64,000 bases of DNA from an uncultured Allofournierella sp. (GTDB lineage: Bacteria > Bacillota > Clostridia > Oscillospirales > Ruminococcaceae): assembly GCA_944382705.1 (NCBI GenBank), contig CALWNE010000044.1:24548-88547 (forward strand), in the 5' to 3' direction. Each line of letters opens with the position of its first letter. The stretch's first letter is position 1. Below are positions 1-8,128 of this stretch, piece by piece. A program made the translations under genes and the position numbers. The notes under the pieces are model-generated. The model was not told the DNA's origin, made no database searches, and saw nothing but the letters and a program-made list of their open reading frames with translations.

Positions 1-2
1 CC

Positions 3-818
3 GCCCGTGGCATCGACATCAGCGAGCTGCCCTATGTATTCAACTTTGACCTGCCGGAAGTGCCGGAAACCTATGTGCACCGCATTGGTCGTACCGGCCG
101 GGCGGGGGCAGAGGGCATTGCCATCAGCTTTTGCAGCCCGGAGGAGCGGGAGTATCTGGCAGGCATCGAAAAACTGAACCGGCGTAAAATCCCGGTGTTT
201 ACGGTGGATGGGCCCTGCCAGACCCAACGGCCGGAGGCCCCGAAAAAATCCGATTCCAGCCAGACCAGGAAGCCTGGCAAAAAGCGGGAGCGGCCTGCCA
301 AGCCGGACGCACCCGCCAAGCAAGCCAACAAGCCCAACGATAAAAGTTTGGAGGAGACCATCGTGGAGGAAAAGAACAACCAACCCCTCACCGCCAGCGC
401 AAAGCGCCGCCGCCGTCGCCGTCGGGCCCAGGGCAAGGCAGCGGAAAATGCAGCCCAGCAAACAGCCTCCCAGAATCAGCTGGAAGGCAAAGGCAAAAAA
501 CAGGAAAAACAGCCTGCAAAGGCTGCTCAAAAGGAAGCTGCTCCCAAGCAGGAAAAGCAGCAGGCTGCCAAAGCTGCCGCTGGCCGCAGTGGCCGGAATG
601 GCCGCAGTGCAGCCCGCAGCGAACAGCCGTCTGCCCCGAAGGCCCGCAGCGAGCGAAGCGAGCGCAGCCGCAGCCAGGCTGCCCCTCAGCGGGACGAGGA
701 CCCCGGTTTGCTGTTAATTACCCGCAAGCCCCCAGCCCAGAAGTTTGCCAGTTTTGAGGAGTACATGAAAAGCCGGGGCGGCTTTGGGGAAGCTGCATCC
801 AGCGAGGGAGAAGAATGA
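3..818 (+). CDS. DEAD-box RNA helicase, C-terminal part (5' end outside window)
   Basis: Partial gene entering from the left edge; reading frame starts at base 3. The first codons give motif V (ARGID) and then motif VI (HRIGRTGR), the end of the second RecA-like domain of DEAD-box helicases, which unwind RNA using ATP. After about residue 60 the protein becomes a long low-complexity tail rich in Lys, Arg, Ala and Gln, ending FEEYMKSRGGFG. Such basic tails are common in CshA/DeaD/RhlE-type helicases and bind RNA. The stop codon overlaps the start of the rRNA methyltransferase gene (ATGA), so the two RNA-related genes are translationally coupled. The subtype cannot be set without the N-terminal motifs. 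Confidence 0.9.
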   Translation, partial: ARGIDISELPYVFNFDLPEVPETYVHRIGRTGRAGAEGIAISFCSPEEREYLAGIEKLNRRKIPVFTVDGPCQTQRPEAPKKSDSSQTRKPGKKRERPAKPDAPAKQANKPNDKSLEETIVEEKNNQPLTASAKRRRRRRRAQGKAAENAAQQTASQNQLEGKGKKQEKQPAKAAQKEAAPKQEKQQAAKAAAGRSGRNGRSAARSEQPSAPKARSERSERSRSQAAPQRDEDPGLLLITRKPPAQKFASFEEYMKSRGGFGEAASSEGEE

Positions 819-1651
819 ACCCCTTGTGGAGCTGCCCGGTGTGCGGCCAGCCCCTGCACCAGCAGCCGGGTGGGCTGCGCTGCGGTAAGGGGCACAGCTT
901 TGATGGAGCCAAGGAAGGCTATGTAAATCTGCTGCTGGCCAGCCGGATGCGCACCAAGGCACCGGGAGACAGCAAGGAGATGGTACAGGCCCGGCATCGG
1001 CTGCTGGAAGGCGGCGCATACCAGGCCTTTGGCAAGGCTCTGGGCCAGCAGATGGTTCAGCTGGCCAATCAGAAGCCGGGGCCGCTTCATCTGCTGGATG
1101 CAGGCTGTGGCGAAGGCTGGTATGCCCAGCAGGTATGCCAGGCCTTGTGCAGTCAGAACAGGGACTATCAGCTTGCAGGGTTTGATATTTCCAAAGCGGC
1201 GGTGCGGCTGGCAGCCCGCAGGGGGCTGCCCCAGGCCCAGTTTGCAGTGGCCAGCAGCTTTGCCATTCCGTTGCAGCAGCAATGGGCCGATGTAATTTTA
1301 AATGTGTTTTCGCCCTTTGCAGGGCAGGAGTTCCTGCGTTGTCTGCGCCCCGGTGGCTGGCTGGTGTACGCAGTGCCTACCCCGCAGCACCTGATGGGAT
1401 TAAAAGAGGTGCTCTACCAAACCCCCTATGCCAATCCCCAGCAGCAGGTGGAGTACGAAGGGTTTACCCTGGTGGCAGAGCATACGGTGGAGGATACCAT
1501 TACCCTTACCGGGCAGGCGGTGCAGGATTTGTTCGCCATGACCCCCTATTACTGGAAAACTCCCCTGGAGGGCAGCCAGCGGCTGGCCCAGTGCGCACAG
1601 CTGACCACCCCCATTGGATTCCGGTTTTTGGTGTACCAAAAAGAGGCGTAA
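815..1651 (+). CDS. rlmA: 23S rRNA (guanine-N1) methyltransferase, RlmA family
   Basis: A 278-aa SAM-dependent methyltransferase. The N-terminal zinc knuckle is Cys7, Cys10, Cys23, His27 (CPVC...CGKGH), typical of RlmA(I)/RlmA(II), which methylate G745 or G748 of helix 35 in 23S rRNA. The KEGYVNLL segment and the SAM motif LLDAGCGEG (about residues 93-101) also fit the family. The start ATG overlaps the helicase stop by 4 bp. Some RlmA(II) enzymes confer resistance to tylosin-type macrolides, but I cannot tell the G745 from the G748 type here. A strong hairpin terminator follows. Confidence 0.88.
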   Translation: MNPLWSCPVCGQPLHQQPGGLRCGKGHSFDGAKEGYVNLLLASRMRTKAPGDSKEMVQARHRLLEGGAYQAFGKALGQQMVQLANQKPGPLHLLDAGCGEGWYAQQVCQALCSQNRDYQLAGFDISKAAVRLAARRGLPQAQFAVASSFAIPLQQQWADVILNVFSPFAGQEFLRCLRPGGWLVYAVPTPQHLMGLKEVLYQTPYANPQQQVEYEGFTLVAEHTVEDTITLTGQAVQDLFAMTPYYWKTPLEGSQRLAQCAQLTTPIGFRFLVYQKEA

Positions 1652-1686
1652 CCCCGTTCGGATTTTTGATACACCTGATGTTCAAC

Positions 1687-1755
1687 ACAAAAAAGCATCC
1701 TTTGCACAACCGCCCGGCAAGCCGGCCCGGATGGTGCAAGGGATGCTTTTTGTTT
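1687..1755 (+). terminator. Intrinsic terminator after rlmA
   Basis: Long inverted repeat: AAAAAGCATCC plus TTTGCAC on the 5' side pairs with GTGCAAGGGATGC followed by TTTTTG. The A-run on one side and T-run on the other would let it work in both directions. Confidence 0.8.
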
Positions 1756-1923
1756 TGCCTGGTTGCTTAAAGCGAAAAAAGAGAAGCCGCAGCAGGCCGG
1801 GTGGGCGGCATCTTTTTTACAGGTGCCACTTTCTGCGGGTGGGTTGGCTCTCGATGGCTGCATAAATCTGCCGTTTTCTGCCCAAGCTGAAGGGGATAAA
1901 GCAAGGAAGGGAGCAATGGCATT

Positions 1924-2952
1924 GTGAAATCGCTCAGCGGAGGAAAGGCCTTTTGGCTTTCGTTTTTGTTAACGGCAGCACTCCTTGTGCCCATTATTTT
2001 AGGGTTTTGGCTTTACGGGATGTACCAAAAACAAAAGCAGACCCCTGTGCAGGCTCAGCAGGGGGGAATTCCCATTCAGCAGCCTACCCAGGACCAGGAC
2101 TACACCCTTTTGGTGACGGTGGCGGCAGAACAGCCCGCTTTTGTGCTGATACGCCTGAACCCGTTGGAGCAGCAAATCAAAATCTGCGCCGTACCGGCCC
2201 AAACCCAGGTGACCGGCCCCACCGGCCCGCTGCTGCTGCAGGATAGCTACGCCGCCGCAGGGCCTGGCCGGGCAGCGGAACTGCTGGGCCAAACCCTGAA
2301 CATCCAGATTGACCACTACCTGGCCATTACCACCCAAAGCCTGGAACAGGTGTGGCAGGGGATGGAGCCTATGCGGGTAAATCTTACCGGCTTGTTGGAA
2401 GCGGACGAGCAGGAGCAGCTGGGCTTGCTGGGGGACCCGGTGCTCAGCCTGACACCTATGCAGGCCCACGAGGTGCTGGAAAAGCTCAATCTGCCTCCAG
2501 TTCGCCTGGCTCGTTTGCGGGCGGCCATATGGGATGCAGCCCTCCGCCAGCAGCCCCAGCAGATGAAGGTAAGCCTGCCACAGGGCTTGCAGGGAGAGAT
2601 GGCCCGCCTGCTAACGGACTTGACGGTAACGGATTTATATGAGCTGCAAAAAATTCTGGGCTGGCTGGGGGAAGGCACCACCGTGGACAGCCAGGGTCTG
2701 CCTGGCCGTTACCAGCCGGAGGAGGACCGGTTTGTTCCCACCCAGGAAACCGTGACCTTTGCCCGCAGCTGGTTCAAGGTGCAAAATCAGCAGGAAGCGG
2801 AGGTTCAGCAGGACCAGCAGCCCGAAACAGCCCAGCCTGAAGCTGCCCAATCCGAAGCTGCTCAGGAGCCAAGCCAGAATCAGGAGCAGGAGGAGCAGCC
2901 CACAGCCACCCCTGTACCCCAAATTGGCCCCCCGGCAGGTGCGCTGGGATGA
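1924..2952 (+). CDS. Membrane-anchored protein with a degenerate LCP (LytR-CpsA-Psr)-like domain
   Basis: A 342-aa protein with one N-terminal transmembrane segment (about residues 8-30), an extracellular region, and a Gln/Glu/Ala-rich tail from about residue 280. The segment AAELLGQTLNIQIDHYLAI resembles the part of LCP phosphotransferases where a helix is followed by IDHYV. The usual LCP arginines and GGxxL signature are poorly preserved, so enzymatic activity is doubtful. I chose the GTG start at 1924, preceded by an AAGGAAGGGAG ribosome site at 1903-1912; the upstream ATG at 1916 runs into a stop after three codons. It stands alone between the rlmA terminator and a convergent regulator gene. 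LCP assignment is tentative. Confidence 0.55.
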   Translation: MKSLSGGKAFWLSFLLTAALLVPIILGFWLYGMYQKQKQTPVQAQQGGIPIQQPTQDQDYTLLVTVAAEQPAFVLIRLNPLEQQIKICAVPAQTQVTGPTGPLLLQDSYAAAGPGRAAELLGQTLNIQIDHYLAITTQSLEQVWQGMEPMRVNLTGLLEADEQEQLGLLGDPVLSLTPMQAHEVLEKLNLPPVRLARLRAAIWDAALRQQPQQMKVSLPQGLQGEMARLLTDLTVTDLYELQKILGWLGEGTTVDSQGLPGRYQPEEDRFVPTQETVTFARSWFKVQNQQEAEVQQDQQPETAQPEAAQSEAAQEPSQNQEQEEQPTATPVPQIGPPAGALG

Positions 2953-3061
2953 TAGAGAAACTGCCTCTCAACGCTGCGTTGGGAGGCAAGTTGTGTACCG
3001 GCAAGGTTCGGGCCAGAAGGGCAATGGGCGAACAGGTTGGCGCAACACGCACTGGGGCGTG

Positions 3062-4447
3062 TTAGCCCCACACCTGACCCAAGGTGCTGCAAAGTGCGGG
3101 AATCTGCTCGTCTGGCAGGCTGCCGTAGCCCATGACCAGCGTGCTGGGCGGTACCGAAGCCTGCACCGAATAACTGGAAAGGCCTTGTAAGCGAACCCCT
3201 GCCAACCGTGCCTGGGCCACAAGCTGCTGTTCCGAGGCGGAGCCTTGCAGCTGCATTAAAAAGTGAAGCCCTGTATGCTGGCCCCATAAGTGCACCCGGC
3301 CGGGAAAGCGGGATTGCAGCCCTTCGGTAAGGGTTTGCATCCGTACCCGGTACCGGTTGCGGCACCGGGCGAGATGCCGGGCAAAATGGCCCTGCTGCAA
3401 AAACACCCGGAGGGTTTGCTGCTCAAACCGGCTGACCGTGGAGGAGTACTGCCCATAGTGGTGCTGGAACGCTGGCATAAGGGACTGGGGCAGCACCATA
3501 CAGGCGATACGAATGCTGGGGGCCAAACTGCGGGAAAAGGTGGAGAGATACACCACCGGCCCATTGCTGCCCGCCATACCCTGCAAGCTGGGAAGGGGGC
3601 GCAGTTCAAACCGAAATTCCGAGTCGTAATCGTCCTCGATGAGGTAGCGGCCAGGCTTTTGGGCCGCCCATTGCAGCAAAGCCGCCCGGCGGCTGGCGGG
3701 CAGCACCGCCCCGGTGGGGAACTGGTGGCTGGGAGTAATGTACACAAGATCCGCACCGGTGCCCTCCAACGCTGCGGGGTTCAGTCCCTGGCCGTCGATG
3801 GCTGCGGGCACACAGTCCAGCCCGCTGTTGGCAAGAATATGGTGTACCCGCCGGTAGCCTGGATCCTCCACAGCTGCCCTGGCGGGCAGCAGTGGGGCCA
3901 GCAGGCCCAGAAGGTACTCCACGCCGGCCCCCACCACAATCTGCTGGGGCGTACAGTCCACTCCCCGGTAGGCTTGCAGATAGTCCGCAATGGCACACCG
4001 TAAATCCTCATCTCCCTGGGGGTGCCCCCGGTCCAGTAATTGGGGCTGAGAATAAAGCAGCTCCTTTTGGATGCGTCCCCAGGTGCGAAAGGGAAACAGC
4101 CCGGTATCAATGCCGCCGGTGGAAAGGTCGAAGGCGTAGGCCGGTGCTTCCGTTGCAGGAGCGGAGGCGGTGCGGCTGGTAAGGCTGGCGGCCACTGGCC
4201 CCTGGCAGGCCTGCACATAGTAGCCGGAACGGGGCCGCACATCCAGATAGCCTTCTGCGGTAAGCAGCTGGTAGGCGGTATCCACCGTGTTTACACTCAT
4301 CGAAAGAGTTTGGGCCAGGCTGCGCTTGCCGGGCAGTTTTTCTCCCGGCGACAGCTGGCCCAGGCGAATTTGGGACACAATGGCCCGGTAGAGCTGCTCG
4401 TACAGCGGCCCGCTGCCGGGCTGCGGTTGAAATGAAAGTTGAAGCAT
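3062..4447 (-). CDS. MocR/PdxR-type regulator (GntR wHTH fused to aminotransferase fold)
   Basis: A 461-aa fusion of a GntR winged helix (about residues 8-75, with SVNTVDTAYQLL) and a fold-type I aminotransferase-like domain. MocR regulators use bound PLP as effector; PdxR members control vitamin B6 supply. The PLP-ring region IEDDYDSEFRF is present. The position that normally holds the Schiff-base lysine (TFSK) reads TFSR (Arg at about residue 306), so normal PLP linkage is unlikely. I prefer ATG 4447, which has AGGGAGGT six bases upstream, over a TTG six bases further out. It is divergent from an ECF transporter S component, its probable target. The effector is not certain. Confidence 0.85.
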   Translation of the reverse strand: MLQLSFQPQPGSGPLYEQLYRAIVSQIRLGQLSPGEKLPGKRSLAQTLSMSVNTVDTAYQLLTAEGYLDVRPRSGYYVQACQGPVAASLTSRTASAPATEAPAYAFDLSTGGIDTGLFPFRTWGRIQKELLYSQPQLLDRGHPQGDEDLRCAIADYLQAYRGVDCTPQQIVVGAGVEYLLGLLAPLLPARAAVEDPGYRRVHHILANSGLDCVPAAIDGQGLNPAALEGTGADLVYITPSHQFPTGAVLPASRRAALLQWAAQKPGRYLIEDDYDSEFRFELRPLPSLQGMAGSNGPVVYLSTFSRSLAPSIRIACMVLPQSLMPAFQHHYGQYSSTVSRFEQQTLRVFLQQGHFARHLARCRNRYRVRMQTLTEGLQSRFPGRVHLWGQHTGLHFLMQLQGSASEQQLVAQARLAGVRLQGLSSYSVQASVPPSTLVMGYGSLPDEQIPALCSTLGQVWG

Positions 4448-4496
4448 CTGCAAACCTCCCTAAAACTGACCCCATAAAAAATATGTATTCTGGATA

Positions 4497-4524
4497 TTAC
4501 AATGAGTTCAGTACTGGCTATAAT
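4497..4524 (+). promoter_or_regulatory. Predicted promoter and dyad upstream of the ECF S-component gene
   Basis: TTACAA (4497-4502), 16-bp spacer, TATAAT (4519-4524). The spacer contains the perfect 8-bp palindrome CAGTACTG (4509-4516), a plausible operator for the divergent MocR-type regulator. Operator role is inference. Confidence 0.55.
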
Positions 4525-4595
4525 AAAACCATAGACGCCGGAAAAAGTAAAGAGATCGGGAACTAAAATTCAATCCGGCAGGAGGGGTTAAAATC

Positions 4596-5171
4596 ATGAA
4601 AAACAACCGTTGGAATGTACAAAAATTAGCCGTATTTGGTTTAATGAGCGCTCTGGTGTTTGTATCTAGCTGGATGCAGATTCCCATTGGAGATGTGAGC
4701 CGGGTGCATCTGGGCAATGGATTCTGCGCACTGACCGGCCTGCTGTTTGGGCCCTGGCTGGGGGGCTTTGCCAGCGGCATGGGCAGTATGCTGTTTGATT
4801 TTACCAATCCTCTTTACATTGCGGAAAGCTGGATTACCTTTTTGACCAAGTTTGCCATCGGCTTTTTGGCTGGTTTGCTGGCTCGCCAGGGCAAAGGCGG
4901 CAGCACCCAAAAGGGATGGGATATTGCAGGGGCTGCTCTGGGTACCCTGGCCTATGTGGGACTGTACATGGGCAAGAACTTTATTATAAAGTACTACATA
5001 GAGGGACAGGCCCTTCAGGCAGTGCAGGTGCAGCTGGTTACCAAGCTGGCCAGCAGCCTGGTGAATGCAGCGGTGGGCACCGTTGTGGCTGTGCTGTTGG
5101 CAGCAGCGCTGCGGCCTGCGCTGCAAAAGGCGGGACTGTTTCGCCAGCAGCTAACCGGCAAAAACAGCTGA
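4596..5171 (+). CDS. ECF transporter S component (substrate-binding membrane subunit)
   Basis: A 191-aa, strongly hydrophobic protein with about five to six membrane segments and the ECF-type layout (QKLAVFGLMSALVFVSSW, then a re-entrant FGPWLGGFASGMGSMLFDF segment). S components bind a vitamin and dock on a shared EcfA-A'-T module, which is not in this window. The divergent MocR/PdxR-type regulator suggests a vitamin B6 compound or another small cofactor as substrate, but that regulator lacks the PLP lysine, so the substrate stays open. The gene stands alone with its own terminator. Start ATG follows the AGGAGG site at about 4580. Confidence 0.8.
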   Translation: MKNNRWNVQKLAVFGLMSALVFVSSWMQIPIGDVSRVHLGNGFCALTGLLFGPWLGGFASGMGSMLFDFTNPLYIAESWITFLTKFAIGFLAGLLARQGKGGSTQKGWDIAGAALGTLAYVGLYMGKNFIIKYYIEGQALQAVQVQLVTKLASSLVNAAVGTVVAVLLAAALRPALQKAGLFRQQLTGKNS

Positions 5172-5198
5172 TTGTTACTTTGGATAACCTAGCCAAGG

Positions 5199-5230
5199 CC
5201 CCGGAGGGAGTTTGCTCCCTCCGGGGTTTT
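5199..5230 (+). terminator. Intrinsic terminator after the ECF S-component gene
   Basis: Perfect 12-bp stem CCCCGGAGGGAG / CTCCCTCCGGGG with a 4-nt loop, followed by TTTT. Confidence 0.9.
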
Positions 5231-5377
5231 GTGCGCTGCGTGCCTAAACCGGGTGGACAAAGAGTTTGTAGATGCGCTGCAGTGCAAAGTTTACAAATAA
5301 TCCCTTTCTTTTTGTGCAGGTATGTTTATAATAAAGGCGATAACAATCTGATGAACGTACAAAAAGGAGGCATACCC

Positions 5378-6292
5378 ATGAAAAAGGCATCGGTTTTGCT
5401 GTTGTATAACCCGGCGGCGGGCAAGCGCCGAGTGGCGCAGGAATTGGAAGGAATTATTACCGGCCTTTCCAAAGAGGGATGCGTGGTGACGGCCTGCCCG
5501 ATTTTGCCGGGGCAGACTTTGGCCCAGGATACTTTGGCACAGCTGGCCAACCGGATGGATGGAGTGGTGTGCTGCGGCGGAGACGGCACCCTCCATCACA
5601 CGGTGCAGCAGCTTATGGAGCTTGGGGGCCAGCTTCCGGTGGGGTATCTGCCTTTTGGGTCCACCAATGATTTTGCGGCCTCCGTACAGATTTCACCGGA
5701 ACTGGCAAAAAACTGTGCTGCCATTGGACGGATGCAGCCCAGCAAGCTGGATTTGGGACGCTTTGGAAAACAGTATTTTTGTTATGTGGCGGCCTTTGGT
5801 ATGTTTACAGAGGTTTCTTACCAGACCCCGCAGGGCAGCAAAAATCTGATGGGGCACATGGCTTATGTGATGGAGGGAATTCGCACACTGGATATCTCCA
5901 AAGGCTGGAAAGCCCGTGTGGAAGCAGATGGTCAGGTGCTGGAAGGAGAGTTTTGGTATGGCTCGCTGAGCAATGCCCGTGCCATCGGCGGCATGACGGT
6001 GCCGGATGCAGAGCAGGTGCGCATGGATGATGGAATGTTTGAGCTGATGCTCATTCGTAAGCCGCAGACCCTGCTGGAGATGCATCAGCTGGCAGGCAGT
6101 TTGCTGAACCAGCGGCGAAACGAAGACCTGGTTCATCGCCTAGCGGCCGGCAAGGTGAAAGTTTGGTTTGAACAGCCCACCAGCTGGACCCTGGATGGCG
6201 AGGAAGGCCCTATGGTAACCCAGGTGGAATTGGAAGTGCTGCCAGGGAAACTTCTTTTGCTGAACGGGGATACAGCGGCCTTAAAAGAGTGA
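5378..6292 (+). CDS. Diacylglycerol kinase-family lipid kinase (DagK/YegS type)
   Basis: A 304-aa protein with the DAGK catalytic signature: LYNPAAGKR near the N-terminus, then CCGGDGTLHH (the GGDGT nucleotide motif, about residue 64) and YLPFGSTNDFA (PxGTxND-like). These soluble kinases phosphorylate diacylglycerol or related lipids and recycle it into phospholipid synthesis after teichoic-acid or lipid turnover. The start at 5378 has an AAAGGAGG site 7 bases upstream; a longer upstream open frame is not supported. A TATAAT (5327-5332) lies upstream with only a weak -35. Exact lipid substrate unknown. Confidence 0.88.
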   Translation: MKKASVLLLYNPAAGKRRVAQELEGIITGLSKEGCVVTACPILPGQTLAQDTLAQLANRMDGVVCCGGDGTLHHTVQQLMELGGQLPVGYLPFGSTNDFAASVQISPELAKNCAAIGRMQPSKLDLGRFGKQYFCYVAAFGMFTEVSYQTPQGSKNLMGHMAYVMEGIRTLDISKGWKARVEADGQVLEGEFWYGSLSNARAIGGMTVPDAEQVRMDDGMFELMLIRKPQTLLEMHQLAGSLLNQRRNEDLVHRLAAGKVKVWFEQPTSWTLDGEEGPMVTQVELEVLPGKLLLLNGDTAALKE

Positions 6293-6405
6293 AAAAACAG
6301 AGGAAAATGCCCAAAATGTGGTGAAAACCGTTTACAGCAGCGTTCTGGATGGTGTACTATAAAAGATGAGTTCGCTTCTTGAAACAAAAGAAAGGTGAAA
6401 GAATC

Positions 6406-7983
6406 GTGACAAATCAACCGAATTCTTCTTCGGAGCCGAAAGGGCTGAAAAAGTGGCTGGGCACACCGGGGGTGCGGCCGGCCCTGCTGGGCGGCTGCAT
6501 TGCGCTTGCTGTTCTGGCGGTATCCGCAGTGGTTTTGAGCACTCCAGAGATAAAGGACAAGCTGCCTGCTGTTTTGGAGGAACAACCTCAGTGGGAATCT
6601 GAGCAGGATGGCGAGGACCAGTACTATAACATGCTGGAAAAGCTGAATGCTGCGGACTATGCAGGTACCATTTTGCCCGAAACCGAAGATGCTGGCCAGG
6701 AATACCTGGACGAGACACTGTTCATTGGAGACTCCAACACCATGCGGTACATGATGTATGGTCCGGAGGACAGCGACGCGCCCTTTACCACCATTGACAA
6801 CAACATTGGTGTGGTAAGCATGGGCGTGCAGCAAATCAACAGCTTGAAGTGCGAGAACTTTGTGGGCCGTTCTTCGGCAGTAACCATCCCCGAAGCGGTA
6901 AAAATCATGCAGCCCCGGCGGATTATCATTGGTTTTGGCACCAACAACCTGTCCATGAATACCACCGATTACATTTCCAATTATCGGGATGGACTGTATG
7001 CCATTGAAGAAGCATACCCCTATGCCGATATCATTGTGTGTGCAGTTCCCCCGCTGGATCAGCAACGCAGCAATACCGCCCTTACCATGGAAAAGGTAGA
7101 CAACTTCAATGCTGCTCTGGCGCAGATGTGCGAGGAGGATGGCTATAAATTTTTGGATACCAGCGAGGCACTGGTGGACTCTTCCACCGGCTGGGCCAAA
7201 GCAGATTACACCCTCAGCGATGGGGTACACCTGAGCCAGGCGGGTGTGCGGGCTTTGTTTGACTACATCCGCACCCATGCATATATTACCGAGGATCGCC
7301 GGCCCAAACCGCTCAATGAAATTCCTGCGGTAAAGGGGGTAACCCCCAACCTGATTGAAAAGGACCCCATTGCGGTGCGTGGCTCCGACGATGAGGATGA
7401 GGACGAGGAGACAAATTCTCTGGGCAAAAAAGTTCCCGTGGAATTTACAGCAGGCGAAGGTGGTTCCATTAAGGGCAAAACCACCCAGCTGGTGCTGCGG
7501 GGCGAGCTGTGCGACACCATTGTAGCCCAGGCAGAGGATGGCTGGGAATTTGATTACTGGACGGCTACCATTGGCAGCACCGGCAACTCTGCCGAAACGC
7601 TTACCTTTAGAGTGCCGGGCAATGCGGATGCAAATGGTGTGGTGTTGAAGGCACACTTCAAACGAGTGGAAGCCAGCGCCACACCCACAGCGGCTCCCAG
7701 TGCAACACCTACCAAGGCCCCCGCAGCAACCCCCACCGCAACCCCAACGGCAGCACCTGCCGCAACGCCGGTACCCACCCCCACCACTGGCCCCACGGCG
7801 ACTCCCCCCGCGACTGCTCCCGCCACAGCGGCGCCCACGGTTGCCCCCACGGTTGTCCCCACGGCAACCCCAACGGCAGCGCCTACGGAGGCTCCCACCG
7901 CTGCCCCAACAGCAGCACCCACCGCTGTCCCTCCGGTGGACCAATCTCAAGCAACCGAATCCGATGGGCAGCAACAGCCGTAA
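6406..7983 (+). CDS. Exported SGNH/GDSL-family hydrolase with a bacterial-repeat domain and a Thr/Pro/Ala-rich tail
   Basis: About 525 aa. One transmembrane helix near residues 30-45 anchors or exports it. The SGNH blocks are clear: LFIGDSNT (block I Ser), GFGTNNL (block III Asn) and DGVHLSQAG (block V Asp-x-x-His). A short beta domain follows (GEGGSIKGK...AQAEDGWEFDYWT), like the bacterial repeats of surface proteins, then about 95 residues of AT/AP/PT repeats. This suggests a cell-envelope esterase or acyl-hydrolase held off the membrane. No LPXTG motif is seen. I chose GTG 6406, with AAAGGTG upstream, over an in-frame TTG at 6379. The DNA of the tail is a degenerate short-repeat tract. Confidence 0.8.
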   Translation: MTNQPNSSSEPKGLKKWLGTPGVRPALLGGCIALAVLAVSAVVLSTPEIKDKLPAVLEEQPQWESEQDGEDQYYNMLEKLNAADYAGTILPETEDAGQEYLDETLFIGDSNTMRYMMYGPEDSDAPFTTIDNNIGVVSMGVQQINSLKCENFVGRSSAVTIPEAVKIMQPRRIIIGFGTNNLSMNTTDYISNYRDGLYAIEEAYPYADIIVCAVPPLDQQRSNTALTMEKVDNFNAALAQMCEEDGYKFLDTSEALVDSSTGWAKADYTLSDGVHLSQAGVRALFDYIRTHAYITEDRRPKPLNEIPAVKGVTPNLIEKDPIAVRGSDDEDEDEETNSLGKKVPVEFTAGEGGSIKGKTTQLVLRGELCDTIVAQAEDGWEFDYWTATIGSTGNSAETLTFRVPGNADANGVVLKAHFKRVEASATPTAAPSATPTKAPAATPTATPTAAPAATPVPTPTTGPTATPPATAPATAAPTVAPTVVPTATPTAAPTEAPTAAPTAAPTAVPPVDQSQATESDGQQQP

Positions 7984-8017
7984 GGCTGATTGCTCCCGGC
8001 GGTTTTACCCAAACGCT

Positions 8018-8056
8018 GGCACAAGACTTTTTGCCGTAAGGCAAAAGGTCTTGTGT
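8018..8056 (+). other. Hairpin between the SGNH hydrolase and ABC exporter genes
   Basis: GCACAAGAC-TTTTTGCC pairs with GGCAAAA-GGTCTTGTG around a small loop. No T-tract follows, so it is more likely an mRNA processing or stability element than a terminator. Confidence 0.45.
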
Positions 8057-8128
8057 GCTGTAAAAGAGGTTTGCGTTTTGCGGCTTTAAGCATTGGAATC
8101 TGTTTTAAAAGGAGGAAGTAAAAATACC

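Noticed and set aside
2955..3065. Two short hairpins between the LCP-like gene and the convergent regulator gene
   Set aside because: Stems exist (about 2965-2993 and 3046-3063), but no T-tract follows on either strand, so I did not call a terminator.
7660..7945. Direct repeats that could look like a CRISPR or tandem array
   Set aside because: They are in frame and encode the Thr/Pro/Ala stalk of the SGNH protein; units are short, irregular and lack spacers.
6133..7974. Long open frame on the minus strand opposite the SGNH hydrolase
   Set aside because: It mirrors a codon-biased, repeat-rich gene; its product is low-complexity Gly/Cys/Arg, with no domain and no ribosome site.
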